From Lampris incognitus (taxonomy: Eukaryota > Chordata > Actinopteri > Lampriformes > Lampridae): a stretch of 64,000 bases of DNA. Positions 38,061 through 50,500 of this stretch are shown here, one piece after another (the first letter of the stretch is position 1; each line of letters starts with the position of its first letter). The stretch is taken from positions 61,882,915-61,946,914 of the forward strand of contig NC_079216.1 of NCBI RefSeq assembly GCF_029633865.1, in the 5' to 3' direction. The notes beneath the pieces were generated by a model that saw only the letters and a program-made list of their open reading frames with translations, was not told where the DNA came from and made no database searches. The position numbers and the translations under genes are program-made.

Positions 38061-39333
38061 GTTGTGGAAGTAATCCAGAAGTGTCGGAGTGGTTAGTTCC
38101 CATCACATTCACAACTCATTGGTTTGACAAGGTCACGGGCAGGATATTGACTCGAGCATATATAGTCCAGTGTGTATCAAAGTGACTGTCGTCTGTGATG
38201 TGTTCAGAGTCTTGGCCAAGCAACATTTCTAACTGCATAATAACTCTAGCTAACCTCTTGTTTATGATAAAAAAATGAATCGAGCTTCTCGATGACAACC
38301 ATCAAACTGCAGGGTTTCCTATGGGTGGTTCTGAGCAGTATTTAGAGAGCTCAGGAGGTCCATGTAAATGTAAAGTCTGTTTAGCATATCACTGGAAATG
38401 TGGTCTAGTGATTTTTAATGCTCCTACTGTGTGGAATAGAAGCTGATGTGATGCCAGCCCTGTGATTGTAAACCTGCAGCTGAGCTCAAGAACCATCTGT
38501 GGCTAGGATTTCCTGTGCTCCTATATTTAGTTTGAATGGGGCTGGCGAATAAATTGGCCTAAGCGGACCCGACAGGTAACAGATTATGTTTTGAATGAAG
38601 GTGAAGTTGGCACCTTAAATGTGTGGGTGTGGTTTTTGACCTACAACCACATTGTCATATCAGTCAGTTTAGTTTATTACTTTTATGTGCACAGTTACAA
38701 TAAACACACAAGGAGCTTTGATGCATTAAATGACACAGTTATCTCAATATACAGTAATATATAATTAAATATTAAGCAGTCAGTTATAGATCAAAACTTT
38801 TAAAATGGTTTTTTTTTTCACGCAATCTAACAGCGCTTTGTAAATATCTCACAAGCTTCAAAGCACATTGAAATGTGACTCTCCGTATGTGAGTATCAAT
38901 GGTGCTAAATTCATATCCTTGTTAAAAATGTTATAATGCCTGGCTTCCCTTTTTCCTGCGCGTGTGTGTGTGTGTGTGTGTGTCTGTGTGTGTGCGTGCC
39001 TAGGTGTCTGTTGTTATGGCAGTGAGAATACTAACACATCCAAAAATCGCAAGACAGTGTGTCAGCGGTACTGTACATGTATGGTGAGGCTGCCCTGAAT
39101 GATCCGTACAGACCCAGCCTCGATTCGGCCGAGACGAGAGTCTGCGACTACAGGCTGCAGACGGGTAAAATATTATGTATAGTTTTCCTCATTCCACTTG
39201 CAATTATGCGCCCATTTGCAAAGCAGCATCAAATCACACAGAGCGACTCACACCCTTGGCTGTGACTCGTTTCGTTATCCAGCCCAGACCATTAAGATCG
39301 TGGGGGGGGGGGGAAAGTCAACTCGGATAGGGA
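38061..39333. other. Region between lactb and nrg4; probable nrg4 3' UTR
   Basis: No coding exon is recognised. A (GT)n tract lies near 38960-38996. The part nearest the nrg4 stop codon is probably its 3' UTR. A minus-strand AATAAA (plus TTTATT, 38673-38678) is one possible poly(A) signal. Confidence 0.35.
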
Positions 39334-40422
39334 TCATACTCTTGGTTTTACTTTCCAGTATTGTTGCTGACTGCCCTGTTGGCTCTGTGACCTGGATCTC
39401 CTCGCCCTGTAAGGGGACACAAATGATTCATTTTAAGTTTTGAAGGAATGCGTTACGGCAACAGTAGCTTTAGAATATGAGTGATACAAAATGTATCTGC
39501 TACTTACTTGCATATATGGTAAATAACAACTGCCACTCCTACTAAAATGAGTATGGCAACAATGACCATGGCAGCAATAAACCCAGCGTGCCCTGCGTTG
39601 CTGGAGCTGCTGAAGAGCTGGAACTGCTCACACCTGCTGCCCTTGTAGTTTTCACTGCACCTGTAAAGTAACGTATTACATGCAATCATGTGGACAACCT
39701 GTGAGCACGGAGGAAATGAGTTCAACAGCATGCTATGCCCTGCTATGAAACCATATGGCTGCTGGGAATTTAAATGTGCCCACACACGTGTACACACACA
39801 CACACACACACACGTATTATTGATACTCAAAATGAAATCGCAAGTGTGTGATACTTACACACAGGTGAGTGTGTCCATCGAGGGTATTCTATAGCATGTC
39901 CCGCCGTTCATACAAAAGGTTGCCTCCAGCTCACTACAAGGGTCACCGTGTTCTGCACGGACACGACAACGTTTCAGGGATCGTGGCTTCGAATAAAGTA
40001 TACCGTCAATGGGGAACAATGCACACGTGGCTTTGAACAGGTTAGCGGACTTGTGTACGCTTGTTTTACGGGATCTCGGCAAATTTGGCTTTGTTTCCTC
40101 CTACCTTGAGTTGTCATGGAAGTTACAACTTAAAATCCGGTTGAAAATCGTGGCTCCAAATTAGACAACGGGCAATTGCGGATTAGGTCTTTGTGCAAGT
40201 GGCGATAATGAACCGTTAACACCAACTATGTCTTTATGCGTGCTCAATAATCCAGGTAAGACGGTCAAAGAAAGGTGACTCGGTTCATCCGATTCCACTT
40301 TTCAGCCGATTTTGTACGTCGTTTCCGGATGAACTGATTCAGCTTTCTTTGACAAACCATGTGTCTTCGTCCCGAGTTCTGATCGTTTCCCCAGCGATAT
40401 TGTTGGTATTACCTGCCATCAT
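39334..40422 (-). CDS. nrg4: Neuregulin 4 (pro-NRG4), EGF-type ErbB4 ligand
   Basis: Minus-strand coding exons: 40422-40413 (ATG ATG GCA G), 39952-39859, 39660-39508 and 39406-39334. All have AG/GT sites and matching phases, giving 109 residues (human 115). Residues 9-45 form one EGF domain with six cysteines (C9, C17, C23, C34, C36, C45): DPCSELEATFCMNGGTCY and CVCSENYKGSRCEQF. A transmembrane helix spans about 61-82 (GFIAAMVIVAILILVGVAVV), followed by a short basic/Gln-rich tail ending WKVKPRV. NRG4 is shed from the cell surface and activates ErbB4. The short leader without a signal peptide and the exon phase after the start (ATG...G|) match human NRG4. Either of two tandem ATGs may initiate. 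Intron phase and gene neighbour (TMEM266) also agree. Confidence 0.9.
40264..40353. repeat. Snap-back inverted repeat in nrg4 intron 1
   Basis: Arms 40264-40291 and 40326-40353 are complementary at 25 of 28 positions around a 34-nt loop. The sequence (GTCAAAGAAAG..TCA..GTTCATCCG) equals the two inverted ends of the Penelope-like element at 37022-38060. This is therefore a terminus-only relic. It lies about 60 bp downstream of the nrg4 start exon in transcription order. Confidence 0.7.
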
Positions 40423-40467
40423 CTGGAATGTTCCTCCTCCCCGCTGTTGTCCGTCGTCGACCAATCC
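40413..40467 (-). other. nrg4: nrg4 start exon (5' UTR plus 10 coding bases)
   Basis: On the minus strand an acceptor (TTTTACGTTTTCAG) precedes a 55-nt exon that ends ATG ATG GCA G and a GTAATA donor. Only ten bases are coding, as in human NRG4, whose first coding exon also ends after ATG plus seven bases. It was found because it fits the phase and peptide (MA-EHGDPC) of the EGF exon. Confidence 0.75.
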
Positions 40468-41770
40468 CTGAAAACGTAAAAGGGTCACAGAAATGATGAT
40501 GGTCAATAGTGTGACCTCCACTGACAACACCTGTAACAATCTGAAATGTGAGATGCCAGTTAGAGAAACAGAACCCACATCTTTCACATCCATGTCTCTC
40601 CCCCCCCTCGGAAGGTGTTTTCGAGCCGTTCGTAACTGTTGCACGGAGCAAGATCCTATCGCCTCGCACAAAATAAAGCCAAAGTGTTTTTAATCTCTCC
40701 TTACCAGCTGATGAAATCCAACCGGCAGGCTAGTGTAAGTTCCCAAGGTGAGTCATACAGCCAGGGCTCAGAATAACTCATATAACTGCTTTTTCGTCAG
40801 GCCTCTGAAGGCGCTTGCCATGTGGGCGGGTTCCTTTGAGCTAAAAAATGTTGCGATTGCAGTTTGTCCACATTGTACGACTGACACGGTAAATGTCAGG
40901 ATTCTGCCCGTGGATCGCGTCTCTCTTTAGACAGGACATGCACGCAAGAGAGGGTTTGGATTCACTTGGCATGGAAGTATGATAACACTCCCGTGTCGTA
41001 CCACCCCCCACCCCCACCCCCCCCCTCCGTAGAAAACGCTGCACAGTGCCGTGATGTTGACCCCTGCAAGTGAGCTGCAGAAATTTGCCGCTCTGTGGTT
41101 TCAGTTATTGCAGTTCCCTGGAAATGAGGATGTTCCGCTGCGTCATCCTATGGGCATCCATTGTTTCGGCATCTCGGACAAGGAAATAAGGTCTGAGCAA
41201 AAAAAAAAAAAAACCAAAACAAAACAAACAAACCAATGGAATGAGTGGTATGTAGAGAGGACTTCAGAATTAGAAGCACAGGTTATAAGTGGACTCGTGG
41301 GAACGTCACGTGCCGTCTCGGGACCTCAGAGGGGGTTTTCGTTTTCAGGTTGGGACCGTTAGTTGACTCGTCAGTTAGACCTTGTTAGTCTAGTTGGCCG
41401 GCGCACGTCGAATAACCACGTAATTAGGACCACTTCCTAGATTACCGCAGCAGGCTGCCAGCCGCGGGGCTGCAGCGCCGGGTACGCCACTTTTTGCGTG
41501 GTCCACTTTGATTGACAGTCTCGTTAATCCCGGTCTAATCGGACCGCAGCAGTGGGCTTCACTCTAACTCAACGTGCAGTTTAATTGGCCTGTTGTGGAT
41601 GCGATGTGTTATTAGTGGAATTGTGTTATTTTCATCTTTTTTTGGGGGGGAGGGTGTTTCTCTAATGTGCCCCTGTGTAAAGAAATAACGAAGTGGAGAC
41701 GAGGGGGGCAAAGGGGTCAGAAGTGTCGTGTTGCGGGGTACTTGATCACATCCGTGGGTTGTTCTTCTGT
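40468..41770. other. Shared upstream region of nrg4 and tmem266
   Basis: The two genes are divergently transcribed from this side. A possible nrg4 non-coding first exon could end at the minus-strand CATCAGCTG|GTAAGG (near 40703), but this is weak. A poly-C stretch (40999-41030) and an A-rich run (41200-41216) are present. No coding exon is recognised. Confidence 0.35.
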
Positions 41771-41914
41771 GGTGGGTGGCTCGTGTTATGGGCCGGTGGG
41801 TGGCTCGTGTTATGGGCCGGTGGGTGGCTCGTGTTATGGGCCGGTGGGTGGCTCGTGTTATGGGCCGGTGGGTGGCTCGTGTTATGGGCCGGTGGGTGGC
41901 TCGTGTTATGGGCT
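41771..41914. repeat. 24-bp minisatellite, six copies
   Basis: Six almost identical copies of a GGTGGGTGGCTCGTGTTATG-GGCC unit. The unit length is divisible by three and has no stop in any forward frame, which produces spurious repetitive reading frames. It lies upstream of the putative tmem266 first exon. Confidence 0.95.
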
Positions 41915-42021
41915 GTCCTCCCGAACGAGTCTGTGCCGTCCTGCGCTGTTATCGCGAGGAGCTCTGAAGCTCAAGAGGTGAAGTGGAGCGTTGTACGTCG
42001 ACGCTTCGAGTGTGGCATAGA

Positions 42022-42400
42022 AGAGAGAGAGAGAGGGGGAGACAGAGAGAGAGAGGGGGAGACAGAGAGAGGGGGGGGGAGACAGAGAGAGAGGGGGGGG
42101 GAGAGAGAGAGAGGGGGGGAAGACAGAGAGAGAGAGAGAAGGGGGGGAGACAGAGAGAGGGGGGGGAAGACAGAGAGAGAGAGGGGGGGGGACAGAGAGG
42201 GGGGGAGACAGAGAGAGAGAGAGAGAGAAAGCGAGAGAGAGAGAGAGGGGGGAGACAGACAGAGAGAGGGGGGGAGAGGGGGGAGAGAGAGAGAAAGCGA
42301 CAGAGGGGGGGGAGACAGAGAGAGAGAGGGGGGGGGCAGAGAGAGAGAGAGGGGAGACAGAGAGAGAGGGGGGGGGAGACAGAGAGAGAGGGGGGGGACG
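42022..42400. repeat. Long purine-only GA/G tract
   Basis: About 380 bp of almost pure purine on the plus strand: GAGAGA blocks with many G7-G9 runs and occasional GACAGA. Open frames of Arg/Glu/Gly or Ser/Leu/Pro on either strand are products of this repeat. Several G runs could form quadruplexes. Confidence 0.97.
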
Positions 42401-42705
42401 TCTGCGGGCTCTCGTGGCTAAGAACAGAAACATTGGCGATATCTGATTTTATTTCCTTTCTCCTCCCCCCCCTCCCCCCCTCCTCCTCCTCCTCCTCCGC
42501 ATCTTGTCCTGCGCTGTTCACGTTGCGAGGTCAGCTCGCCGTGCGCGTGCGGCTACATAGCCAGTATGTAGCGGCATCCCATTTCAGCACCGGGACAGCT
42601 CCCCGTCTTCTTCTTCTCTTTATTATTGTTGTTGTTGTCGTCATCGTCATCATCATCATCATCATTGGGCACATGGAGTCCCCGGCGTGATTCGTGGGGG
42701 GGAAG

Positions 42706-42739
<34 letters not shown>

Positions 42740-42745
<6 letters not shown>

Positions 42746-43084
42746 CGCGAGCCAGGCGCTATAGTAGAGCGCGGTGCCGTCGGTTCCTTCAAAGATGTCA
42801 TTCTCTTCCTGACTCGACGGTCGGTCGTCGTCGCCGAAGGATGGTGCTCTCAGCGCGGAGCGGGGGGGTTTCGCCGTGCCGCTGCCACACAGCCTGCGAG
42901 GGAGCAACGCGGCGGCCGCCTGCCGGAAGACCACTACGGAGCGGGGACCCGCAGCCTACACACGGCACCGTCCGAGCCGCGCTCACAGCCATCGCCGCCG
43001 GCGAGGGGGAGATCGTTCCCGTCACCGCTGCGAGGGCAGGGGAGTCACGACCGCCATGTAGAGCCCAGCCAGCCGACGGAAAAG
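42740..43084 (+). promoter_or_regulatory. Putative tmem266 CpG island and 5' UTR exon
   Basis: CpG-dense sequence after a (CT)n tract, ending GACGGAAAAG|GTGGGT at 43084, a good donor. It lies 1.2 kb upstream of the exon with the start codon, on the same strand. I infer a non-coding first exon, but its 5' border cannot be seen. CpG-rich sequence continues to about 43400. Confidence 0.4.
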
Positions 43085-44253
43085 GTGGGTGCGCTTCCCT
43101 CCGTCGTAGATTATCCCCCCCCCTCCTCCTACTTTTCCACAGCTTGGAAATCCCCCATTCCCGGTCCGCTGTCGGGACCGGCGGTCAGATATTGGGGGGG
43201 GGGGTGTTCGTCCGACTCGGTGATGATGATGATTGATGCGTTGTGATGTGGTGAAATAGGAAAGGTGCCACGCGAGTGTCGCGTGGCGGAGCAGGACGCG
43301 CGAGCCGCTTCCTGTGCTGCGGCGAAGCGACGCCGTGGCGCTCAGCGCCGAGTCGCAGCCCGGCATCACGATCTTCGCGGCTGATCCGAGCGGTGGTTTT
43401 TTTTTTATCCTGCTCCCGGAATAATTTGGCCTACATAGTCGCGGCAAACTATTGCACGCCTTGCAGCCGACTTGTGTCTTTGCATGAAGTAAAAGCAACC
43501 CCCCCCCTTTTGAGCACTTAAATGGTCCGGATTGATTGATTTATTTTTTAATCTTGAGTGGTATTTAATCTGCTGTGCCACAGCCTACTGCTCTTCTCCG
43601 GTCTACCATGGGTTTGACTCCCTACCTTGCTGCGTCTCGAGGTTTTCCTTGTGTGTTTGTTTGCCACGTTTATTTGTCTACCGAACCTTTGCAGCGGTTC
43701 ACAAATAAGTCCCAGCCATGCAACATGAAATCTGAAGGCTGGTGTAGCCTATATGCATCTGACCTTTGGTGCAAAAATCTGTGACAATCCGTGGCTTGTG
43801 ATTAGACGGCTGTTGGCAAACTTAGTTCGATTTTAAGTTCAGCTGCAACATTAATAGCGATGCCTGTTTGTGTGGCTGTGTGTCCGGGCGCTGTGATGCG
43901 GGCCGTTTTCCTGCGAGGTGGTGGAGTTTCTTCTCCCTGCAAAACAGCTGGAGTGAGCTTTCAGTGAGTGAATAGGTTTGGACATCAATGGCTCTCTATC
44001 CTATGGCACAAAGAGCTAGCATCCTGCTGTACTTGCTATGCAAGGGGTGTAATGTTTCTCAGCCAACTGATTCAGAGTGGTGCATATACCAGAGACGTTT
44101 GAATCTGTAACAGTTACGTGTGTGGCGTTTAAGTTAATACCAGCCACTACTAGGGCAAGCGCTCACATGAGCACGGATATCAGGTGAGATTTTCCTATGT
44201 GCACAGGGCGAGGTTATAAAAATCCATGTATCTACCTCAGTATTTCCTCTTTT

Positions 44254-44286
<33 letters not shown>

Positions 44287-44316
44287 TCTTCATTGCTATT
44301 TTTCACCTCTCCATAG
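43085..44316. other. Putative tmem266 intron 1
   Basis: No coding exon. Contains a (TTG)n tract at 44252-44284 directly before the polypyrimidine tract and acceptor (CCATAG, 44316) of the start exon. Confidence 0.4.
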
Positions 44317-44406
44317 GTATGGTAGGAACAAAGTCTCTCCTGTGGTGAAATCAATTACCTGGGGTCATTTCGTGCAAACGTCTCTTCAAAGCCTAAAGAC
44401 AGAAGC

Positions 44407-44492
44407 ATGAGCAATCCCCAGTAAGTATAACAACAAGCTGTATCTATTTGACGCCACGCATGGGATAGTGTCCAATCCTGAATCAGCATATC

Positions 44493-44529
<37 letters not shown>

Positions 44530-47500
44530 TTGTAATGGGCCTTACGCAGTGGGGTGTTATTACAAGAGTGGCACCTGCACATCCCCATGACTTTGAATGG
44601 AGATGGGCTGACCTCACCCGAGCCGCTGTACAAGAGCCGGCTGCCCATCTCCAGCCTCTGCTGGCATCTCTTAGCATTCAGGGAGGGATGTTCACTTGTC
44701 ATCTTTTTCCTATTAATAATTACTCTCTATGTGGTCCCCCAGACAGGCCCTGCATCCTGATGACAGCTAGGGTTGTGGGGCTAAGCGAAGGGGAAAGGGA
44801 GAGGGGGAGGGTGGTGAGGGGAGGAGGAATGGAGGGAGCCGGAGGAATGGAGTGGAGTGGAATAGAGTGGAGTAGTGCAGAGCGGAGTGGAGTAGGGGGT
44901 GAATGCAGAATGAGTTCAATCAGCTGCGTTCCCCGGTTAAAGGCACACCGCACTCTGCTCCAATGGAGAGCTCTGTCGGGGCCTCAGATGGCAGGTTAAC
45001 ACGTTGGACAATCAGTCATGCGTCTCGTTGTCGGGACATATTTTCAGATGGCCTACTGGCTGCGTTGTCCGGTTACATCGACGCAGAGGCATAAATTAAT
45101 GCTGCTGGCCACCACCGGTGACTCCCCTCCGTGCGATGACAGATGGGAAACTTTAATGTTGAGGGGAGCCTGCATAAACTACCGTCGCCCCCTGTTCTCT
45201 CAGGCTGAGTCTAAATTTGTTCAGCCGCCCCCCCCCCCCCCCCCCCCATCACTATCTGGAGAGTATCTCTGCTCCGGCTCTGTCAGGAAACGGTTGGAGG
45301 CAAGACAGGAAAAATACTAGATACTCAGAAACACAACACATGTCAATGGCGTTCTCCTATGTTACCCAAATTGGTTTTGGAAGGTTTAAAATAATTCATA
45401 TTCCTGTATTTTGGCTGTTTGTTTACATGTGAGTCAGACTGAGCAACAAAAAAAAAAAAGAAGAGGCAAAATGACACATTTTTTTAACATGCCTCACTCA
45501 GATAGTTCAAATAGCCATAATTTGAGCATTTCCTGCCATACATTACTTTCAATAAGCTACCGACTCATGGGATATCTCATCTAATATATAACAATACTTG
45601 GTGTTTGATTTTATATGTGCACTTTCTTTGGGTATATACATCATTTTGTTCCATTCAGCCGTCAAAGTCGGCACACGGCACACCCCGAGGAGCCCAGCGG
45701 CTTCATCGGGTCAGCCAACATTTACTGTAACTGACCTCCGTGCCGTATGATCCAGTGCAACCAACGCTGCTGTTATTTTCTCAGTGAACTGAAGCCTCCG
45801 CCAGCTCGTTGGGACAGAATCTGCTGATTAGCGGACCACCGCCTAACCCACCGTGGCCCATCTTTATCTCACGAGCCTCACGTTTAAACCCTCCGCTGTG
45901 AAATTTGACTTGCTCGGCTGCCTTGTACGTCATCTCGTGTAGTATTAATGTTCTGTCAGCGGATATGCCGAGGGGATCGGTTGGCGAGACCTTTTCGCCG
46001 TTACCAAATCTGAACGTAGCCACAATGCTTTGCTGGTTCGCCTCCCTCAAACATACGTTCTCATCGCCGATGCAGGCCTCGTGGCGATAAGCACCGCATT
46101 TACGCAGTCTAGTTCCACTCACTGAGTTGACCAGGTGGGATAAGAGGTGTTAGAATCCATATTGCAGCACACCGTGGATGAAACGGGTGGATAGAAACAT
46201 CAGTTGAATCGACCGCTCGAGCGTGATTGTAAGACTCTCCTCTATGATGGATCCTGCACGACCCCATTGGTCTTTTTCCAGATCCAGGCTATTGCATTAA
46301 CTTTTAATTACGCTGCTTAATATTGTGTTTGGGCTCATTCCTGTGGCGGCAGTGATGCTTGGAGCAGGCACGATTGCCCCAGCCTGCCTGATTGAAATTT
46401 TATTGACTTCCGTGCAAAGGGCTGTATTGAAAGTTCTAACAGTTCCCCTGGTGTTGACAAAAAAAGAAGAAGCAGGGAAAAAAAAGAGACATGAATACTT
46501 TCACTCTTGAGTGATGTGATAGAAATGTCAACTGCTGTACACCCCCCCCCCCCGGACCATAACCTAAAAGATCCGATCTTATAAATGTACCATTGTGTGA
46601 AGGGCCTGAGTCAGGGATGCTGTCGAGAAATCTGGCCGGTGCCCGCATAAGTGATTTGGCATGTTTGTCCCGCTTCCCTGATGATATCAGGGTGGGGAAT
46701 TGCTTCGCATTGAGCAGCAGCCAAGTGTCCGTATCCAGGCTTATCGGGTGAGACGATGTGGCAGGCCCGTAGACAAGCTGGCCAGAAATGCTGTGGCGGT
46801 GAGCGCTCTGAATGACAACGATACCGATGCCCTCCACACAACACCGCTTCATGCTGAGGCAGCACTTTCAAATCCCGTGAAGCGAAAGTGGCGGATGATT
46901 TCATTTTCTCTGAGTAAACGAGTTGGCGGTCATTGATCCAGATGTTGGGAGTTTGAATATAGATTTTTTTTGTTTTGTTTTATGTCGTGGCTGCGACTCA
47001 TAAACGGTCGCATTTTAACAATGCGATTATCGTTAATGTCCTAGGTTGCAGCGGTTAATAATCGTCCGTCATTGTGTTTGGATGGTTTTTTGGCTCGAGT
47101 ACACGTGCTTTAGACATCAGCACTAACCTGCTTCTCACTCGCACCGTTTCACAGATTCACAGCAGGGAGCGGCCCGGCGAAGCCGCAGCTGTGTACTGCC
47201 TGCCACTGAACTGGGCTCTCGTTTATAAAACAGTGCGTAGGATCCTTACTAAAAGTATACGTGTGCAGAAAAGCCGAAAATGGCGTGTGCCAAAAAAAAA
47301 AAATTGGACTTAAATATGTGAGAGGCATCGTTATACAACCTGGCTTCAATTCAGTTTGTTTTTATAGATCACACATTTTTTTGCATGGGAAGTGGCGTAC
47401 GCCTCTTTCGGGCTCCGTTTTGTGCGTACGCACTGATCATAAACGAGACCCCAGGTCTGCTGGAGCCTTTGGAGGCTTATTAGTAGGTGATGCTGGGGTT

Positions 47501-50500
47501 TTGTCGTTCACTCGAGTCATCATCCTCAGTGATTTATGCAGTGTTAGTCGCAGATCTGTGGGAAGTAGACATCCTCAGATTGTGTCTCAAGACTTGTCCA
47601 TGATAGGCTGCATCCAATATCGCATTCCACCACACTGTTTAGTAAACCAAACTAGCATGCAGAGTGTTTTTAGTATGTCTGAAACCACGGCATGCATCAA
47701 ATAGTATGCGAAAAATACTCGGGTGTCATTCTACATCCAGAGAAAAATCAGAGTATGCAAAGACTGGACAAAACCCTGGCATGAGTAACCCACAACGCAG
47801 GGTGATACAAAACCCAAGCATCATCATCACCATCATCATCATCATCATCATCATCAGTTCCGTAACCTATGGAGGTCACAGGAGCACAGCTGAAGCCTCA
47901 ACAAGTCTTTTCCACCGTTTATGGTGATTGAGTTTGTTTGAGTCATCATTGTGTTCCAGTAGGGGGAGTACCTGGTGGTCCCTCTCTCCTCTCCAGGTAT
48001 GGACGGCTGTTGGTTCACGGAGGAACTCGTCCGCCCTTTGACAGGTTTTGTTTTTAGTCCTGCTGGGTGTCCACACGCCCTCCTCACAACAACCCAAGGG
48101 TTGCAGTAGGGGTGCCAGTTTAGTCCCCGACGGCCCGACAGTTGCAGTTTAACGTCGTACCCAGGACCAAATGGTGGAAATGTTTGTATGTAAAGGAGAA
48201 TGTAATTGAATCCATTTATTTTCAAGTTTAAAAAAAAAAGAGATGTGGATCACCAGACCACCAGACCGTTAATGACGATAACCTTAACTCCTACATGAAC
48301 TCCTGCTGATCATTTCTTCTTTCTCATCCAACCCTCTTACAACTGTGCCTCTGTTGCCCCCGATTAGCAAAATTAGCAAGAAAAAGTATTGGCCACATCT
48401 TGGATCGATTTGCACTGTGAACTAGTGCCAGCGCCTTCAACTGTGCTGTGACCCAGGAACGAAAGCCCCAAATCTGCTTACCCCAGCTACCACTTTTCAT
48501 TATCATTGTACTTGGAGGTAGAAGGATGTTGCCCTTTATCTGTTATAAAGCAGCATTAAATAGCCAAGACAATGCATTGGAGCTCAAAGGGAGGAATCTC
48601 TGCGGGATATTTCATCTTCATATAGTCTATTGATTAATGTGTAGTGATGAACGGGGATGCACCATAAAAACTCTGCTAACAGGGCTGCTGATGGCTGTTA
48701 CTGTGAAGAGTCAATCCCTGTTAGTGGTTACATACTGAGAGGAAATTAACCTCCTTCAAACAGCAGCTTTTGCAACTTCTGAAATACAGTGCTCTTAAAG
48801 GATCTGTATTTGCAAGCTTACTTTAACGAAGAGGAGGACCCTGCAAAAACATGAGCTTAAATACAAGAAATAAACACTGAATTTGAGGGGGAAAGTACGT
48901 AATACTAGTGAAATTGTCTGTCCATGCATCAAGATAATTTTACTTGACAAGAAATCTTAAAATAAGTTGGTTCCAGCCTAGAAACAAGTAGGCTCGGATG
49001 AGTGTTCAAAGGCTTGAAATAAGAAGAAAATGCTGGTTTTTAGATCAAATTACTTAAGCTCAGACTTGCTACAGCACAGTAATGAGTGAAATACACTGGA
49101 TATTAGCAATTCTTTACTCAATTTTTTGCATTCTTAATTTTAGCACACTGAAAAAGGATCAAGAAATCAAATCACTAATTTAAGTGGAAACTACTTAATA
49201 CTAGTGGAGTATGATTATTCCGTTACTTGAAACAAGTTGGCTCATCTTGAAATATGTAGGCCTAAACTTAAAACTAGTCCTTAATCCCAGGGCATACATC
49301 TTAAAACAGGAAACTTGATTTTACTGAAATCACAACCAGGACAAGTGAAATTTCCATCAACATTTATTGACAACTCTTTCCAAGTTTGAGCAGTGAAAAT
49401 CCAAGTGTACTTTCATTTCGTGATAGGTGAAGCATGTTGGGCCATTGAATAAAAATGTATTTATATATATATATATATATGTGTGTGTATAAAAGCCTTG
49501 TGGCATTTGAAACAAGTTATTTTTGTGAACGAGGATGGTACAGATTGCTACTCTAGCTAATGTAGCTTGTTTTAACAATGAATTACTCAACTGTAAGATT
49601 TCCTGACTAATTGAGGCATAAAAGACATATTCATGATCAATTTAAGAATATACCATGAATTCAAAGATAGAAACTAGTAAATAACTTTTAAAACAAGGTA
49701 ATCAATCTCATATTTCCTGATCTAAGATTTTAAATCTTGGCAAGCACAGAAGAATTTTTGCAGTGAACTGATTAAGACTGATACACTTGATAGAATGGAC
49801 CACTACCAAAACTGGCCTTTTGTGTAGAACTTAGTAGCTGAATTACTAAATTGCGGTTCAATGATGGATTTGTTAGCAGTAGGCCAGGTTATTTGTATCC
49901 ATCCATACATCCATTATCCAAACCGCGTATCCTGTTCAGGGTCGCGGGGATGCTGGGGCCTATCCCAGCAGTTATTTGGCGGCAGGCGAGGAGACACCCT
50001 GGACAGGCCGCCAGTCAATTTCTTTCTTATCATGAAAATTCAGGAAAGTTTGAGCCGGACCCAATAATCTTTGAATGTTTTCCCAGATGAGACGATAATC
50101 AGCCCAGCCTTTAAACACAGATGTAAGAGCACTGCGATGTGCAGTGGTAGACCGTATCTAAAAACATGATCTGATATGAAAGCAGAGCTTCTGTTCTGTC
50201 TGGCCTTCATGGTAAACTGAGGCACTCGGTGCACCCTCTGTAACGGTGCTAGATTCCCCCCCCCCCCCAGCTATGTGCGCCCTATGATAACCTTTCTGCT
50301 TCCTTGTGGCGTTTGCTAATATTGCATGCCTCTGAAAAAATTCCCAGCCTTTGGCGGGCTTCTGGCCGTCCTTTTCCTGCACCGGGGAGGGGAGCAGAGT
50401 GTTCAGATGTGCAGCCTCTATCCCCTCCCCAGGATGGCAACCAGCCACTCAACTGGGCTCTGCATATAATGGCTCCTGGCCTGCTCTGTGACTGTCTGGA

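Noticed and set aside
39059-39265. Frame SAVLYMYGEAALNDPYRPSL upstream (plus strand) of the nrg4 3' end
   Set aside because: Begins without ATG, has no known domain and no matching exon nearby; probably chance within the nrg4 3' region.
39855-40082. Longer nrg4 N-terminus (PRSRKTSVHKSANLFKA...)
   Set aside because: This is intron read-through starting at a TTG; the splice acceptor at 39953 and the ATG exon at 40413-40467 give a product collinear with known NRG4.
41906-42690. Arg/Glu/Gly and Ser/Leu/Pro frames on both strands
   Set aside because: Products of the GA/G purine tract and the 24-bp minisatellite.
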